64,000 bases of DNA from Paramacrobiotus metropolitanus (GCF_019649055.1 NW_026570245.1:744001-808000), one strand, 5' to 3'; counted from the stretch's first letter, positions 43,245 through 54,994 are shown. Numbers and translations are program-made. Notes: a model not told the origin generated them from the sequence alone.

Positions 43245-43925
43245 CACGTACCGTAATTAGTAGCGCCTGGATGTATTTCTATGTATATGTATTACAAGTT
43301 ACAAAATAAGTAGCACCTAATCAGAAGCACCTAGAAGTAATTGTACTGTGCATGCAGTACAAGATTAGCAGCGCCTAATTAGTAGCACCTAGACGTAACT
43401 GTACCGTGTATGCCTTACAATTTTAGTAGCACCTAATTAGTGGCACCTAGAAGTAGCTTTACTCTGTATGCAATACAATTTTAGTTGCACCGAATTAGTG
43501 GCACCTATTAGTAGGTGTACTGTGATGCAGCACCATTATACAAGCCCGTTTTCAAACCTGTAGACCGCTGTAAGCGCGACGCAGTGAATAGCGCACAGTA
43601 AGGCTAGATTTTATCTACTCTACACTGGATGCATTGAATGCACTGGCTCAAGCTCACGTTTCTCAAATATCCCGCTTATAGCGGTCTACAGGTTTGAAAA
43701 CGGGCTTGTAGTAGCGCCTAATTAATAGCACCTAGACGTGACAGTACGTACTGTAAAAGTCTTACAAATTTAGTAGCGCCTAGCTAGTGGCACCTAATAG
43801 TTTCGTATTGTGTATGCAACAGTTTTAGTAGCACTAGCATCTAATCAGTATCGCCAAGAACTATACTGCGTATGCAGTATACAGTACAATTTTAGCAGCA
43901 CCTATCCAATACCACCTGGACTTAA
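43245..43925. repeat. Degenerate array of GTAGCACCTA units
   Basis: GTAGCACCTAATTAG, GTAGCACCTAGA[CA]GTAA and variants recur about every 40-80 bases, interleaved with TGTATGCAGTACAA-type segments. The same units occur inverted at 45190-45450. A small MITE (43539-43712) is inserted in it. Confidence 0.7.
43539..43712. mobile_element. MITE of about 170 bp with 37-bp inverted ends and TA flanks
   Basis: CAAGCCCGTTTTCAAACCTG and the following CTGTAAGCG reappear inverted at 43673-43710 (CGCTTATAGCGG...CGGGCTTG). TA borders both ends, as expected for Tc1/mariner-mobilised MITEs. It interrupts the GTAGCACCTA array, so it is younger than the array. Confidence 0.75.
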
Positions 43926-44363
43926 TTGTGTCGTATACTTAATGCACAAAATATCAGTAGTACATAATTATGAAGTAGTACTGAAAAAACAAATGTACTG
44001 TAGATTTTCTTTAACAACATTAAAACATAAGTATCAACTAAAAAGTCACATACTATTCAATTCATTATTCGCTACGTTTGTTTAAAAGTTTATTCACTCC
44101 TAATTTAAAGATTAACTTTTGAAGTAATTAAAAGATTAAAAAAATAGCTCGCAACGTGTAGATCTACTATAAGTGGATATGATCGCGTGCGAATAAGTGC
44201 AAAATTGTGAAATTCAGTACTGTGATATTGTAGAATATATTTTTAGAAATTTTTATAAAGGTCAACAATAGCAGCAAATTTGCAATTTATGAATAGTGTT
44301 ATATTTGCTGTTAATTAATGTTTGAGAACAAAATTTATAATACTATGCAACAACACAAACCAA

Positions 44364-44930
44364 TGTACTGTATTCGCTCGCACATCTTGAACCACAGAGT
44401 GTGTGTACGGGAAAAACGCGCATTCAGTATACACACTCTAACCGGGCCAAACGCGCGATTCACGATTTGATAAATTTCTGATGTCTTTGCAACATCTGGT
44501 CTGGAGAACTTCTTGAATGTTAAAAAAATTAGAGCTCTAACAATTTTTAATCATGTTTACTGTATGCTCGAAAGCAGCCATTAACATACAGCTTTGCCGT
44601 AAGCACGAGTTACAAACTGATTTGTTGTGGTTTTTGGGGTGCACCTTGAGGGGGAAGGGTACGTTCAGCGTCAACATTCCTGATGACGATGAAGCACAGA
44701 ACAATTCGAGCTTTCAGCTGCAGAACCTTTTTTTCCAGAGTGAACTGCCATTTAAATGAAAAGTCTTGATTTATTGGACAAATTCACAAGAAGAACTGTT
44801 CATCTTGAAACCAAATGAGCAATATTTCGTAGTCGTGCATTTTGCCCGGTTAGAGTGTGTGTATTGAATGCGTGTTTTTCCCGTACACAAACTCTGTGGT
44901 TCAAGATGTGCGAGCGGATACAGTACTTAA
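44364..44930. repeat. Inner inverted repeat of about 90 bp flanking a 385-bp loop
   Basis: The left arm 44364-44455 (GCTCGCACATCTTGAACCAC..., ...CACACTCTAACCGGG) and right arm 44845-44930 are inverted copies. The loop has a 68-codon frame without recognisable domain. It lies in the middle of the 5.1-kb element and may be its central palindrome or a separate MITE. Confidence 0.7.
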
Positions 44931-46090
44931 ATTTATGCTGACAAGTGCGGGAATTCACAGATAACGGCGGCATCGCGTCCATATTTTAAATCTCACTAAA
45001 TTTTAAATCTTTTAAACTTTAAATCTCCCTATATTTTAGATTTTTTTATCACCCATATTTCAAAAATCTTTTGAAAATACGGAACACTGTAAGTATTTGC
45101 AAAACAAGTTCGATGAATTTGGTGAGACACGCCCAAAATGTTTACATTCTACAATTTTAAAAATTTGAAGACAACTCGAAATATTTCTTCAGTTACTTCT
45201 AGGTGCTACTGATTAGGTGATACTGATTAGGTGCTACAGAAACGTAAGGCACACACAGTACAGTTACGTCTAGGTGCTACTAATTAAGCGCTGCTAATCT
45301 AGTGCTGTTTTCGCAGTCCAGCTACTTCTAGTTGCTACTGATTAGGTGCTACTAATTATGTAACTTGTAATACATATACAATAAAAATAAGTCGCTACTA
45401 ATTACGTGCTACCAATATCGTAATACGCGTACAGTAAGTGCAGCTACTTCTAGGTGCTACTAATTTTTTATCGCAATAGATGTATTTTATAAGTGTTAAT
45501 ACTTGTCTAATATTTAACTAATTTAGCTAACATATCTAAGCAATTTACACATATTCAAGTCGACTGAACTAAGAAAATTCTAGTTAAATTTGCAAGAAGC
45601 AAGGTCACATATTTACTTAAAGAGGATAGGTAGCGTTTTCTATGGTCATCACTTAATACTGCTAAAACCGTAATTAGACGCTACTAAATGTCTCAATTTT
45701 TTAAACGAGACAGCAGACCTAGCACAAATTCGTTTTGATTCTGGTATCAATTAATTTATTCAGTTGGTCTCTTCTGTTGTTGTGTTTAGGGTTCTTCAAC
45801 GAGATGATTTTCTAAAATTATTTTTTAGTTTTGCAGCCTGTCGGCAAATCGAAGCCACATAATTTGTGTTTGCAAATTTTCACAAGTTTTTAGTTTCCTT
45901 GGTCGCATTACATTAATGCAGGCATGGAGTTCCATATCATTTGACACTGCATTGCAGCCCAGTGGGATCCGGTGTTTCGCAATTTCTATTGGTTGTTAGG
46001 CTAAGCGATTCTGTCCAATTATCGCAATGTTCCCATACGAGGGACGAACGCGTGCGTTACCTTTTAACTAGCAAGGCACGCACAATCAGG

Positions 46091-46626
46091 CGGCAGTTGC
46101 GCGTATTCATCACACCTGCCCAATTTAACGTCCCCAGATATACAATTTTTGAATAGAGAAAACATTTTTGAATGTAAATGTAATTTTTTGGAAAGAGATC
46201 GTTTCACGCAGTGCGAGAAAACAAATTAAATCTTAAGGGACCCAGAGTCAGCTATGCGCCTTCGCTGAGTACTTTGTACACTGCTACCTCGATGGCGGTC
46301 GTCCAACTACACGATAAGGGATGGTTAAGGTATGGTTATGGTGTTTTCTGCTCAAAGCCTCTATTGGTGTACACTGTCCACTGTGTCTAGTGTCATGGAA
46401 AACGGCTCCTTTCCAGTTTCCAGTAATGCACAATTTCGAGTGAATTTTCAAAATCGGCAATCGATAAATATTTTCTAATTTTTGCGGCTTCATATAAACC
46501 AGCGTACGCTATAATGGTTTCAATCTGAATTACATAAATCAACCCATAAGTATGTACTGTAATAAAATTATGGCGGTAACCAAAGTATGATTATGAATTT
46601 ATCCTACAAGAATCAATGCAGCTGTT
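46091..46626. other. No supported gene
   Basis: AT-rich spacer between two mobile elements; only short frames. Confidence 0.3.
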
Positions 46627-46856
46627 TTAACACTTCGTTGACTAGCAGTTTTGAGCAACGCGGCTGACTTTCTTGGTGGGTCACCAGAAGCATTCCATTG
46701 GCCCGTAAGATCTTCTAACCAGTCGTACTTTTTGTTTTAATGAGATTTCGCCAATAACACTGATCACTGAGACAAAAGAAATTCATTAGCACGTGCGCCA
46801 GATTTACTGGCGAAGAAAGAACGCTTTTGATGGGATGTTCTGCTTATCTGCTAATT

Positions 46857-48754
46857 AGGTTCAGGCAGAACCCTAATGAGGTGTGATATGGTCTGCCTCT
46901 TTCGAGCGATTTCAGAGGGTTGCAGCAGTTTCTATAACATGGACGTCTACGGGAAATGTGCGATGTCCAAGCAAATTTTGGCCTGTGTACGCTTTGTATT
47001 GCGCTGTAAAGCAAAAATACAGAGAAAAAAGTTGTGCAGCTTTAAATTCTCTATCAAACTAATACCACAAAAAATTTCAGGTATGACAGATGCACAAAAA
47101 ATGGCCAGGTCAGTGACTCACACATGTCCAATCTGCATACTGTCTTCGACTCTGAAAAGCACAACGTGGCTGTTGTGGCCCACGATCTGTAGTTAAACGC
47201 TTATATATGCACCACCATACAGCAGCACTCATTTCCGGGCGGATATTTTCAGACACACAGGCACTGCAATGATGAAGCACGTATTGTGCTTGTAAACTGT
47301 TTGCTAGCGATAAGTTCTGAATACGGTGCCCGTTTGTCTTTGTGGCACGGCAGACAACAGAATTTTGTTGATGCTCTGTCGCAAATTAAATAAACAACAA
47401 TAACATCATGAAAATTACTAACTGCAACCTGTTCATAAGTGTGTTTTGGCATATAACATGTACAGTAGATAATTAATGCATATATAACCATTATAGTTCT
47501 TTATAGCGCATGGCTTACATTCAGGATATTAAAATTTAATATGGTTCGAGGTAATGTTGTATACAGTGTACTCTATAAAGTATATTTTAACTAACATCAC
47601 TACTCTAGTATTTTCACTGGTAGATACAAAAGTAAAATCCGCAGTTTTGAATGCATACAGCGTCAAAGATGAATCCGAAGATTGCGCATGTTTGGACAAA
47701 TAATTTTAACCGTACAAGCGATTTGACGCCTAGAAAATGTACTCTCCAAAAACGCGAAATAATTTCAATATTTGATAACACGATTTGATAACACGATAAC
47801 ACGATATTGCAGCGTTAACACTCGAATTTAAACTTGCGGTAATTTATTTGATAACTTACTTGTTTCCGCATAAATCACAGTCTAGCATAAATCACATTAT
47901 TGACAATAAAATTATGCACAAAACAGGTAAATTAGGATCAAGCAAAACTTATTATCTGTTCAAATTTGACCCTGTAAAGAACGATAAGAATTCAGATTTC
48001 TGTTGTTCTTTTTGTAGTATGCTATCACAGTTTAGATACACGATGCAAATCAAAACGATAATAACATGAAGTTCCGAAAATTTAAGTTTTTTTATGGGCA
48101 ACACTACATATCAAACTGCAAGCCATGGTTTTAGCTAGCCTGTGGCTAGCAGACTTGGGCCGCCAACGACATCTCCGCTTTCCGCCCGCCCCGCTCTGGC
48201 TAAAATTTTCCGCCCCGCTCCGCCCCGCCGTAACAAAAAAATTTCCCACTTCCGCCCGCCATATTTTAATTTCCCGCCACCCGCCCGCCAAAATTGTGAA
48301 AAAAATTTTCAGTGCTTTTCATTTTTTAATTTTTTTCCGTGTGTTCTTTTTCAGAAATGTCTGTTCAAAGACCACCATTGGTTAGTTGCTAACTTGCAAG
48401 AGCCAGCAAGCAATTCGCCGCAAAAACCGTTAGAAATTCTATAAAAATAGTGAAAATATTTCAGTAAATGATGTTAACTTTTATTTTATGCTTGATCTCC
48501 GCCCGCCTTTGAAATAATCCCGCTTCCGCCCGCTCACACTTTTTTCCTCCCCGCCCCGTCCCTCCAAACTCAACTTCCACCTGCCCCGCCCTCCAAAAAG
48601 GGAGGGGCGCGGAACGGCTGGAGACTTTTCCCGCTCCTGCAAAAGGCGGCCCAAGTCTGGTGGCTATGCACTTGAATTTGCGGCTACCCTCTGAAACGCC
48701 GTGGCGCTGCTGTCGCTTTTCACGTGACCACACTAGCCACGCCTTTCGCCTGGA
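46857..48754. mobile_element. Sequence inserted in MITE copy A; contains a CCGCCC-rich tract
   Basis: Defined by comparison with copy B, which reads directly from GCTAATT to GATCGCAGG. The ends read AGGTTCAGGC and, inverted, AGTCCAGGCG, a weak 8/10 match. The interior is AT-rich with short frames only, except for 48160-48640, which is dominated by CCGCCC/CCCCGC variants. No transposase is seen. Confidence 0.55.
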
Positions 48755-48817
48755 CTTAATTGATCGCAGGCTCGCATCCATTGTCTTTGCTTAGTCCAAG
48801 CTGACCCGGATTCAACC

Positions 48818-48872
48818 GTAGTGCATATGAAGCCGCGTATTACGCGTGTAAAGTCTCCTTCATATGCACTAC
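48818..48872. mobile_element. 55-bp palindromic micro-insertion with 9-bp target duplication
   Basis: GTAGTGCATATGAAG at 48818-48832 and its exact complement at 48858-48872 flank 25 bases. GATTCAACC occurs directly before (48809-48817) and after (48873-48881). The homologous site in copy B (about 50766) has GATTCAACC once and no insertion. Confidence 0.85.
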
Positions 48873-49512
48873 GATTCAACCTTGAATCAGAGTGCCTTTT
48901 ATTGCCCTAGCGGTATGCGCGCGCCTGATTGTTAGCTGCTCCGGTTGTTTTCCATGTACAAGCTTGTCCGGTAATTTCTGCCGGTTCAAAACAGCGAAAT
49001 ACTCAAATTTGCGTGTTACGCCAAACGTAGTGTAGTGGCAATCGCTATAGCGCAAACTTCGCGCTAAATATGCGCAATCTGTACCTTTACGACAGAAATT
49101 ACCGGACAAGTTTGTATGCCTTTCAGTCGAACAGCGGCATCATTGGGCAGTCTTCCCAAACTTCCCAATGCGCCTCATTTTTTTGTAAGCGATCGGAGCC
49201 TCAAATGTCGCTCAAAATCGACCAGTTGGTTACTAATAGTATCCAGTACATGGCCTGATTTTTTCGATATCATACATTCACGCAGTTGAACGGTGTGACC
49301 ATTTGAACGTGCATATCCCAAAAAGATGGTGACTTCCACCATCTCTATCCTGGACTTCCGGCTGCATTGACTGTGCCGAAAACAGCAGCAAACGAAACTA
49401 GACATTTTTTCACTCACACAGCCCAAAAATTGCTGTAAAAATATTTTTTTGAAGTTAGTTACTGAATTAATAAGGCCAGCTCTGGTGTGAGTAACCACGC
49501 TAGTCAACGAAT

Positions 49513-50014
49513 TTCATTATCAATAAATGATATGCTGACATGCTGACAAATTGTCAGCATATGCACACGTACTAATTGATAACTGGTGCATATATAGCCA
49601 TATATAGTGTGACCTACCTACGGTATACATGTGAAATGTGGATATTTTAAAATTTAATCTGACAATTTGTGAGTGAAACATTTCTACACTAAATGGTCCG
49701 ATTCCATGCAGTTGTTTTATGACTGCAGCAGCTGTAGCCGGTACAGTTTGCAACTTTACAACCTGTTCTGCATAGTTGTTAGAATTATGTTGAAAGCACA
49801 TCTGTTTTCATAAATAATTTTTTTCCAGACTGTTGCGTATTGCACTTCCCATCGTCCTCCTATAGAAAAAGAAGAGAACAAAGAAAAGAGAACAAGAAAG
49901 AACAAGAAACTAAAGTGCAGTCTGAAACGCAATGAAAAGAGAACAAGAAACTAAAATGCAGTCTGGCTTATCGTTTTTTTTGTGGAACGAACTCAACATG
50001 TTCCAGAATTCACG
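49513..50014. other. Start of the upstream unit of the UGT segmental duplication
   Basis: From about 49.7 kb the sequence (ACCTGTTCTG, GGTATTGCA-type, CTCCTATA) matches 54.43-54.62 kb, so this is the 5' flank of UGT copy 1. A short duplication of AGAGAACAAGAAACTAAA occurs within 49890-49955. No gene. Confidence 0.5.
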
Positions 50015-50019
50015 CGGTA

Positions 50020-50330
50020 CATAGTACCAGTACACTGTACTATAGTACCAGTACACTGTACTATAGTACTATACTATGTACACTGTACATAGTACCAGTA
50101 CACTGTACTACACTGTACACACTGTACACTGTACACTGTACCAGTACACTATAGTACTATACTATGTACACTGTACATAGTACCAGTACACTGTCCTATG
50201 TACACTGTACATAGTACCAGTACTATGTACACTGGTACTATGTACACTGTACATAGTACCAGTACACTGTACTATAGTACTATAGTACTATAGTACACTG
50301 TACATAGTACCAGTACACTGTACACAGTGC
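50020..50330. repeat. Self-complementary GTACACTGTAC / ATAGTACCAGTAC array
   Basis: About 300 bases built from TAGTACCAGTACACTGTAC, ACTATAGTAC and TGTACACTGTACAT units, almost all palindromic. The matching site in the UGT copy 2 flank (about 54.62-54.65 kb) has only a short AGTATAAGTACACC, so the array expanded after the duplication. Confidence 0.85.
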
Positions 50331-50486
50331 ACGTTTATGAATTTGCTGTGCATCGTATTGCATCATGATGTGGAATTTGGCATGTTGGGTATCTACATAG
50401 TCCTACATATCTTTGGATGCAGTTACGTGGAATTCTCTGGTATCTAGAATTCGGTAATAGTATCAGACAATTATGACTTTGCTAAT

Positions 50487-51579
50487 TTAACACTTCGTTG
50501 ACTAGCAGTTTTGAGCAACGAGGCTGACTTTCTTGGTGGAAGTCACCAGAAGCATCCCATTGGTCAGTAAGATCTTCTGACCAGTCGTTCTTTTTGTTTT
50601 AATGAGATTTGGCCAATAACACTGACCACTGAGACAAAAGAAATATATTTGCACGTGCGCCAGATTTACTGACGAGAAAGAATGCTTTTGATGGGCTGCT
50701 CTGCTTATCTGCTAATTGATCGCAGGCTCGCATCCATTGTCTTTGCTTAGTCTAAGCTGACCCGGATTCAACCTTTAATCAAAGTGCCCTAGCGGTATGC
50801 GCGCGCCTGTTTGTTAGCTGCTCTGGTCGTTTTCCATGTATGAGACGGGAACCTGAGAAGGTTCACGTCGTAGAATCGGAATTGACGTAATTCCGTCTAC
50901 CAAACAGATCTGGCAATGCTAATCGTCTAACGCTATGGAAAAGCGAAAAAAAGACGTGACTGCGAGAACTTTTTATCCAAGACTGAATTTCGATAGAAAT
51001 TCCCCAAGGGCAACTCTGCACTGCTGGCTACAGCAAGCGCACGTAGCTGCCACACCGTGCGGTGGCGCTGAGAACACTACGGTTTCGCCACGCGTAGGCG
51101 GGCGCGCAACAACAAAACGCGACAGACTGCCAAGCGAGGGTGTACGCTGAGTACGCCTGCGCGCATACATGTATACCTTTCAGTCGAACAGCGGCATCAT
51201 TGGGCAGTCTTCCCAAACGTCCCAATGCGCCTCATTTTTTTGTAAGCGATCGGAGCCTCATATGATGCTCAAAATCGGCCAGTAAGTTACTAATAGTATC
51301 CAGTACATGGCCTGATTTTTTCGATATCATACATTCACGCATTTGAACGGTGTGACCATTTGAACGTACATGTCCCGAAGGGATGGTGACTTCCACCATC
51401 TCTATCCTGGACTTCCGGCTGCACTGGTTGTGTCAAAAACAGCACCAGCGAAAACTAGACGCTTTTTCACTCACACAGCCCAAAAACTGCTGTAAAAATA
51501 TTTTTTTGAAATTAGTTACTGAATTAATAAGGCCAACTCTGGTGAGAGTACTTAACCACGCTAGTCAACGAAGTGTTAA
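50487..51579. mobile_element. MITE copy B, intact, about 1.09 kb
   Basis: Inverted ends TTAACACTTCGTTGACTAGC at 50487 and its complement ending at 51579. The interior carries no convincing gene. It sits inside the UGT copy 1 upstream flank and is absent at the equivalent place before UGT copy 2, so it inserted after that duplication. Related to split copy A at 46.6-49.5 kb. Confidence 0.8.
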
Positions 51580-51994
51580 TCATTCCGAGAAACACGGAAA
51601 GATAACCGTCATGCGGCATGCCACAATCTGCACCCAATTAATTAAAGGTAAGCGCTAAACCCGGGTCCGTTACGTACGATGCATTTGCAGATCTATGTAG
51701 AGCGCATACTATTGCAGCTGGATTAGGCATCTTATCATTACACAGGCGCTTTATTTGATCGCAGTTTGTAACAATTTCTCTGATTGATTGGTTAGCGCGT
51801 TTAAGGGAAATGGCCCGGTACATAGCGTCCAAAATGGTCCAAGACGGTACATTTCTTCTTCCACGCTTTGCCGGTTTGGTTCCTCCTGACGGTAAGAAAT
51901 TTATTTCGCTAGATTTCTTTACAAAGTTAGCCAACCAGTTTGACGAACTAGTTTCCATTGTTTTTTTGTTTCTTACTAGTGTTACCAATTCACA
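51580..51994 (+). promoter_or_regulatory. Upstream flank of UGT copy 1, shared with copy 2
   Basis: The phrases TTATCATTACACAGGC, CCACGCTTTGCCGGT and AGAAATTTATT..GCTA occur in the same order here (about 51730-51910) and before UGT copy 2 (about 54790-54925), ending at the ATG in both. Likely the duplicated promoter/5' region; no TATA box stands out. Confidence 0.5.
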
Positions 51995-53414
51995 ATGGCC
52001 CAAAAGGAGCAAAAACATTTTCTCCTAGTCTCTGTCCCGGGCTACGGGCACACTATCCCCATGGTATAAGGATTGGCGAGTAAGCTGGCATCTCGCCAAC
52101 ACAAAGTCACCTTCGTCATCTGCAAATCCGCCGTGGAACATATTCGCAAGAAGCAAGAGATTACTACGGAAGATGAGAAAACCATCCATGTTGTCGGACT
52201 GGAGGACGGCATCCCGGAGAATGAATCAGAGGATATCGTCAGCTACACATCTTTCTAAGGATTCAAAGACAATGGTGTGCCGGCAATGCAAAAGCTGATT
52301 AAAGGTCTCCCTGTCGCTAGACAGCCGCCAGCAGATGGTGAAGAACGCTACGGTATAAAAGTGCCGGTTAATGCGTTGGTGGCGAATATTTTCATTGCAG
52401 CCAGTTTAGTCGGATGTGTTGAACGAAAACTGCCCTACTATTTTCTGAACTGCTCGGCTATCGGACCGTTCCGCAGTATGCTGTATGTCACCGAGCGCAC
52501 ACCGGTAACCGAGAAGAACGACTTGGAAAGTTTTGAGACTGTCCGCCCTGAGTCGGAAGGTCCGCAACCGGCCATCGGTCAAATGATGAAGGGGATGCGT
52601 TTAGCCATTAATCAATTCTTGTCTACCGGCAACGGAATCCTTATCAATTCTTTCCGGGAAATTGAGCAGCGTTTCATCGATGAGATCAAACAGGATTCGC
52701 GTATGAGAAACATGGAGTATTACTGCGTTGGACCGTTTATGCCGGAAGAGAAGGATGATAAAAATCCCAGCCATGCCGAACTGGGACAAAAGGTCACGCG
52801 TTGGCTGGACCGTCAACCTGACAATTCAGTGGTGTATGTGTCGTTTGGCTCTGTGGTCGTTCCCAACGAGAGCCGTATCGTGGAGATAGCTAAGGCTCTG
52901 CAGGCATTGAAGAAGCCGTTTATTTTCTCCATCCGCCAACATCAGCAATCCATTCTGCCAGGTGACGTACACGTCGGCATCGATACCCACTTGGACAACC
53001 CGGAAGCACCAGGACTATTTCTGCACTGGGCACCACAAAAGCTAATTTTGGCCCATCGAGCCACGGCGGTTTTTGTTAGCCATTGCGGATGGAACAGCAC
53101 TATCGAGAGTCTGTTCAACGGCAAGCCAATTGTTGGTTGGCCGATTTTTGGGGATCAGATAGAGAATTCATTGTGGATTGAAGAGATGTTTTTGGGGGAG
53201 TCATTGCTTCGCCGCGAGCACGCTGATAATGATGAGGAGAAAAAGAACATCACGAGCGATAAAATTGTCGCAGCTGTTCGGCGCGTTGGATATGAGAGTG
53301 ATGCGGCACGGAAGTCAGCGCTGCAATGGATCGAAGGATAAGATTCGAAAGGCCGTTGCACCGGGTGGAAGCTCTAACAGTGAATTGCAAGACTTTACTG
53401 ATGCCGTAGTGTAA
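51995..53414 (+). pseudogene. UDP-glycosyltransferase copy 1 (GT1 family), two stops and a frameshift
   Basis: From ATG 51995 the sequence matches copy 2 at most positions. Lesions: an extra TAA after the M-V at about 52068, a TAA at 52256 where copy 2 has Val, and a 4-base insertion near 53330 that ends the frame at 53341 instead of 53414. The donor-sugar box near 53026-53160 reads W-A-P-Q-K-L-I-L, H-C-G-W-N-S and G-D-Q, as in the plant-type PSPG motif. The N-terminus has P-G-Y-G-H with the acceptor-activating His. No signal peptide or C-terminal membrane helix is visible, so a soluble enzyme is implied. Not functional as read. Confidence 0.85.
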
Positions 53415-53807
53415 TGCCGTTTGCCAACTCCAATTAAATTACTATACTTTCTACGGATATTTTTTTGCGTTGCTTCCCTGTTACATAATTATTCTCGATG
53501 TTATCGAGCTGTCAGTACTCACTACATAACTGGAGATAAACGCACGCTGCGCGAGCTTCGATTATTTTAAAAAAAACTTCTCTATTTCATATTAGAGTAT
53601 CATTAATATTAACTATTAACAGACAAAAAATTGCATATTATCATTGTCGTATACGCGTGCCTGAAATTTAACGTTGATGTAATTCGCACACTTTTATAAA
53701 CTTTACGGTACCGCTAATAAAATGTCGCTGCTATAAACAATTCGGAAGCAACGCAGAAACAGAACAGAACACCTTAAGCAGAGTACGTACTATATCCGAA
53801 GAAGTCG
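53415..53807. other. Spacer between UGT copy 1 and the UGT fragment
   Basis: AT-rich, no gene supported. Confidence 0.35.
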
Positions 53808-53935
53808 ACATGGAGAGCTTTGATGTCGTTCCACCGGAATCGGAAGGCCCGCAACCGGCGATCAGCCATATCATGAAAGGTCTCTGTTTGTCCATCAACC
53901 AGTTTATCGCTACTGCTAACGGAATGCGGGTCAAA
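53808..53935 (+). pseudogene. UDP-glycosyltransferase fragment
   Basis: About 42 residues (M-E-S-F-D-V, P-E-S-E-G-P-Q-P-A-I, I-M-K-G-L) match the middle of the flanking UGT genes, corresponding to about 52530-52645 in copy 1. It is closer to neither copy by eye. It then runs into unrelated AT-rich sequence. Remnant of a third gene in the cluster. Confidence 0.75.
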
Positions 53936-54994
53936 GTTGAGTTTATTATATATATTTCACCAGTATTGCAAAATTTTACAATTTTCGCAATGGATAACTA
54001 TTTTAACTGCAGCTTCTGGCTTCATGTCAGCAATCAACAGTTTATTCTTACACTTTTTCCGATCTGTCTGCATTATAAATAATAATGCATTTTAATTCGT
54101 ATAAAAATAATCCGTAATAAAATTTAGGCGGCTGCCAGATAACTACAAAGTATTATTGTATTATTATTGTATTATTGTATTATTTTTGTATTATTGTATT
54201 ATTGTATGTATAGTATGTATAGTATTACTGTATTATTGTATATAAAAATAACTGTAGTATACTCCTAAATATCATTCTTCTATTATGTCCATTATCCGTA
54301 CGCTACAATGCAAGATAATAATACTGGTTTTTATGATACGCCATATTTTATTGTTAATCTCAGCGAAATATGTCTCCTTGCTAATTCTGACGACTCATGG
54401 TCAGTCTGATAAGTACCATGCTGTTTTGTGACTCTACAGGTACTTCTATCGGTACAGTAGTGGTTTAAAACCTGTTCTGTAGAATAGCTGACAGCATTTT
54501 TTTTCAAACTGCTGGGTATTGCAAATTTCCATAGTTCTCCTATATAAAGCAAACAAGCAGCCTGGTTTATCCGCTTTTGTGAAACGAATTCAAAACTTGC
54601 TCCAGTATTCGCGCGGTACAAAGTATAAGTACACCCTAGGGTAGTCACAGCTCGTGCATTTGCAGTGGATCGTATTACCTTATGACATTGTGTAAGTTTT
54701 GCATGTTGGATATCCACATACTATATATATAGTATAATTTATTTTACATATCCATCTTCGGACATAGTTACGAATTGGGTACCATGTCTTATCATTACAC
54801 AGGCACCTTTATCGTGCGGGTTGACTGGTGATCACTTTGAAGTTTTCTTTCGATCGTACAGAATATTTATTTTATCCACGCTTTGCCGGTATAATTCCTG
54901 CTGGCGGTCAGAAATTTATTACGCTAAAGAATTCTCAACGAAGCCAGAACAACAACTTGGTTTTAGTACAAATTTGTAGTACTACCAATTAACC
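53936..54994. other. UGT copy 2 upstream region with ATT/TATTATTG microsatellite
   Basis: 54148-54245 is a (TATTATTG)n-like microsatellite. From about 54.43 kb to the ATG the sequence aligns with the flank of UGT copy 1 but lacks its MITE and long GTAC array. No gene. Confidence 0.5.

Larger units (their letters stand above)
40960..46090. mobile_element. Long-inverted-repeat element of about 5.1 kb with nested insertions
   Basis: The outer arms about 40960-41105 and about 45920-46085 are inverted copies (CCCTCGTATGGGAACAT..; CACTGGGCTGCA; ATGGAACTCCAT versus their complements). Inner arm parts also match inverted: about 42790-43300 against about 45380-45890, and the GTAGCACCTA-rich zone 43300-43980 against 45190-45450. 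The left arm is split by about 1.7 kb (41110-42785) that has no partner on the right, which marks a later insertion. No transposase is recognised, so the element is probably non-autonomous. Confidence 0.7.
46627..49512. mobile_element. MITE copy A, split by a 1.9-kb insertion
   Basis: The left part 46627-46856 and right part about 48755-49512 together match copy B (50487-51579) in order. The left end is TTAACACTTCGTTGACTAGC; the right end has its reverse complement, cut short after CTAGTCAACGAA. Between them lies about 1.9 kb absent from copy B, bounded by TAATT on both sides, consistent with a 5-bp target duplication. A 55-bp palindrome is also inserted at 48818. Confidence 0.75.
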
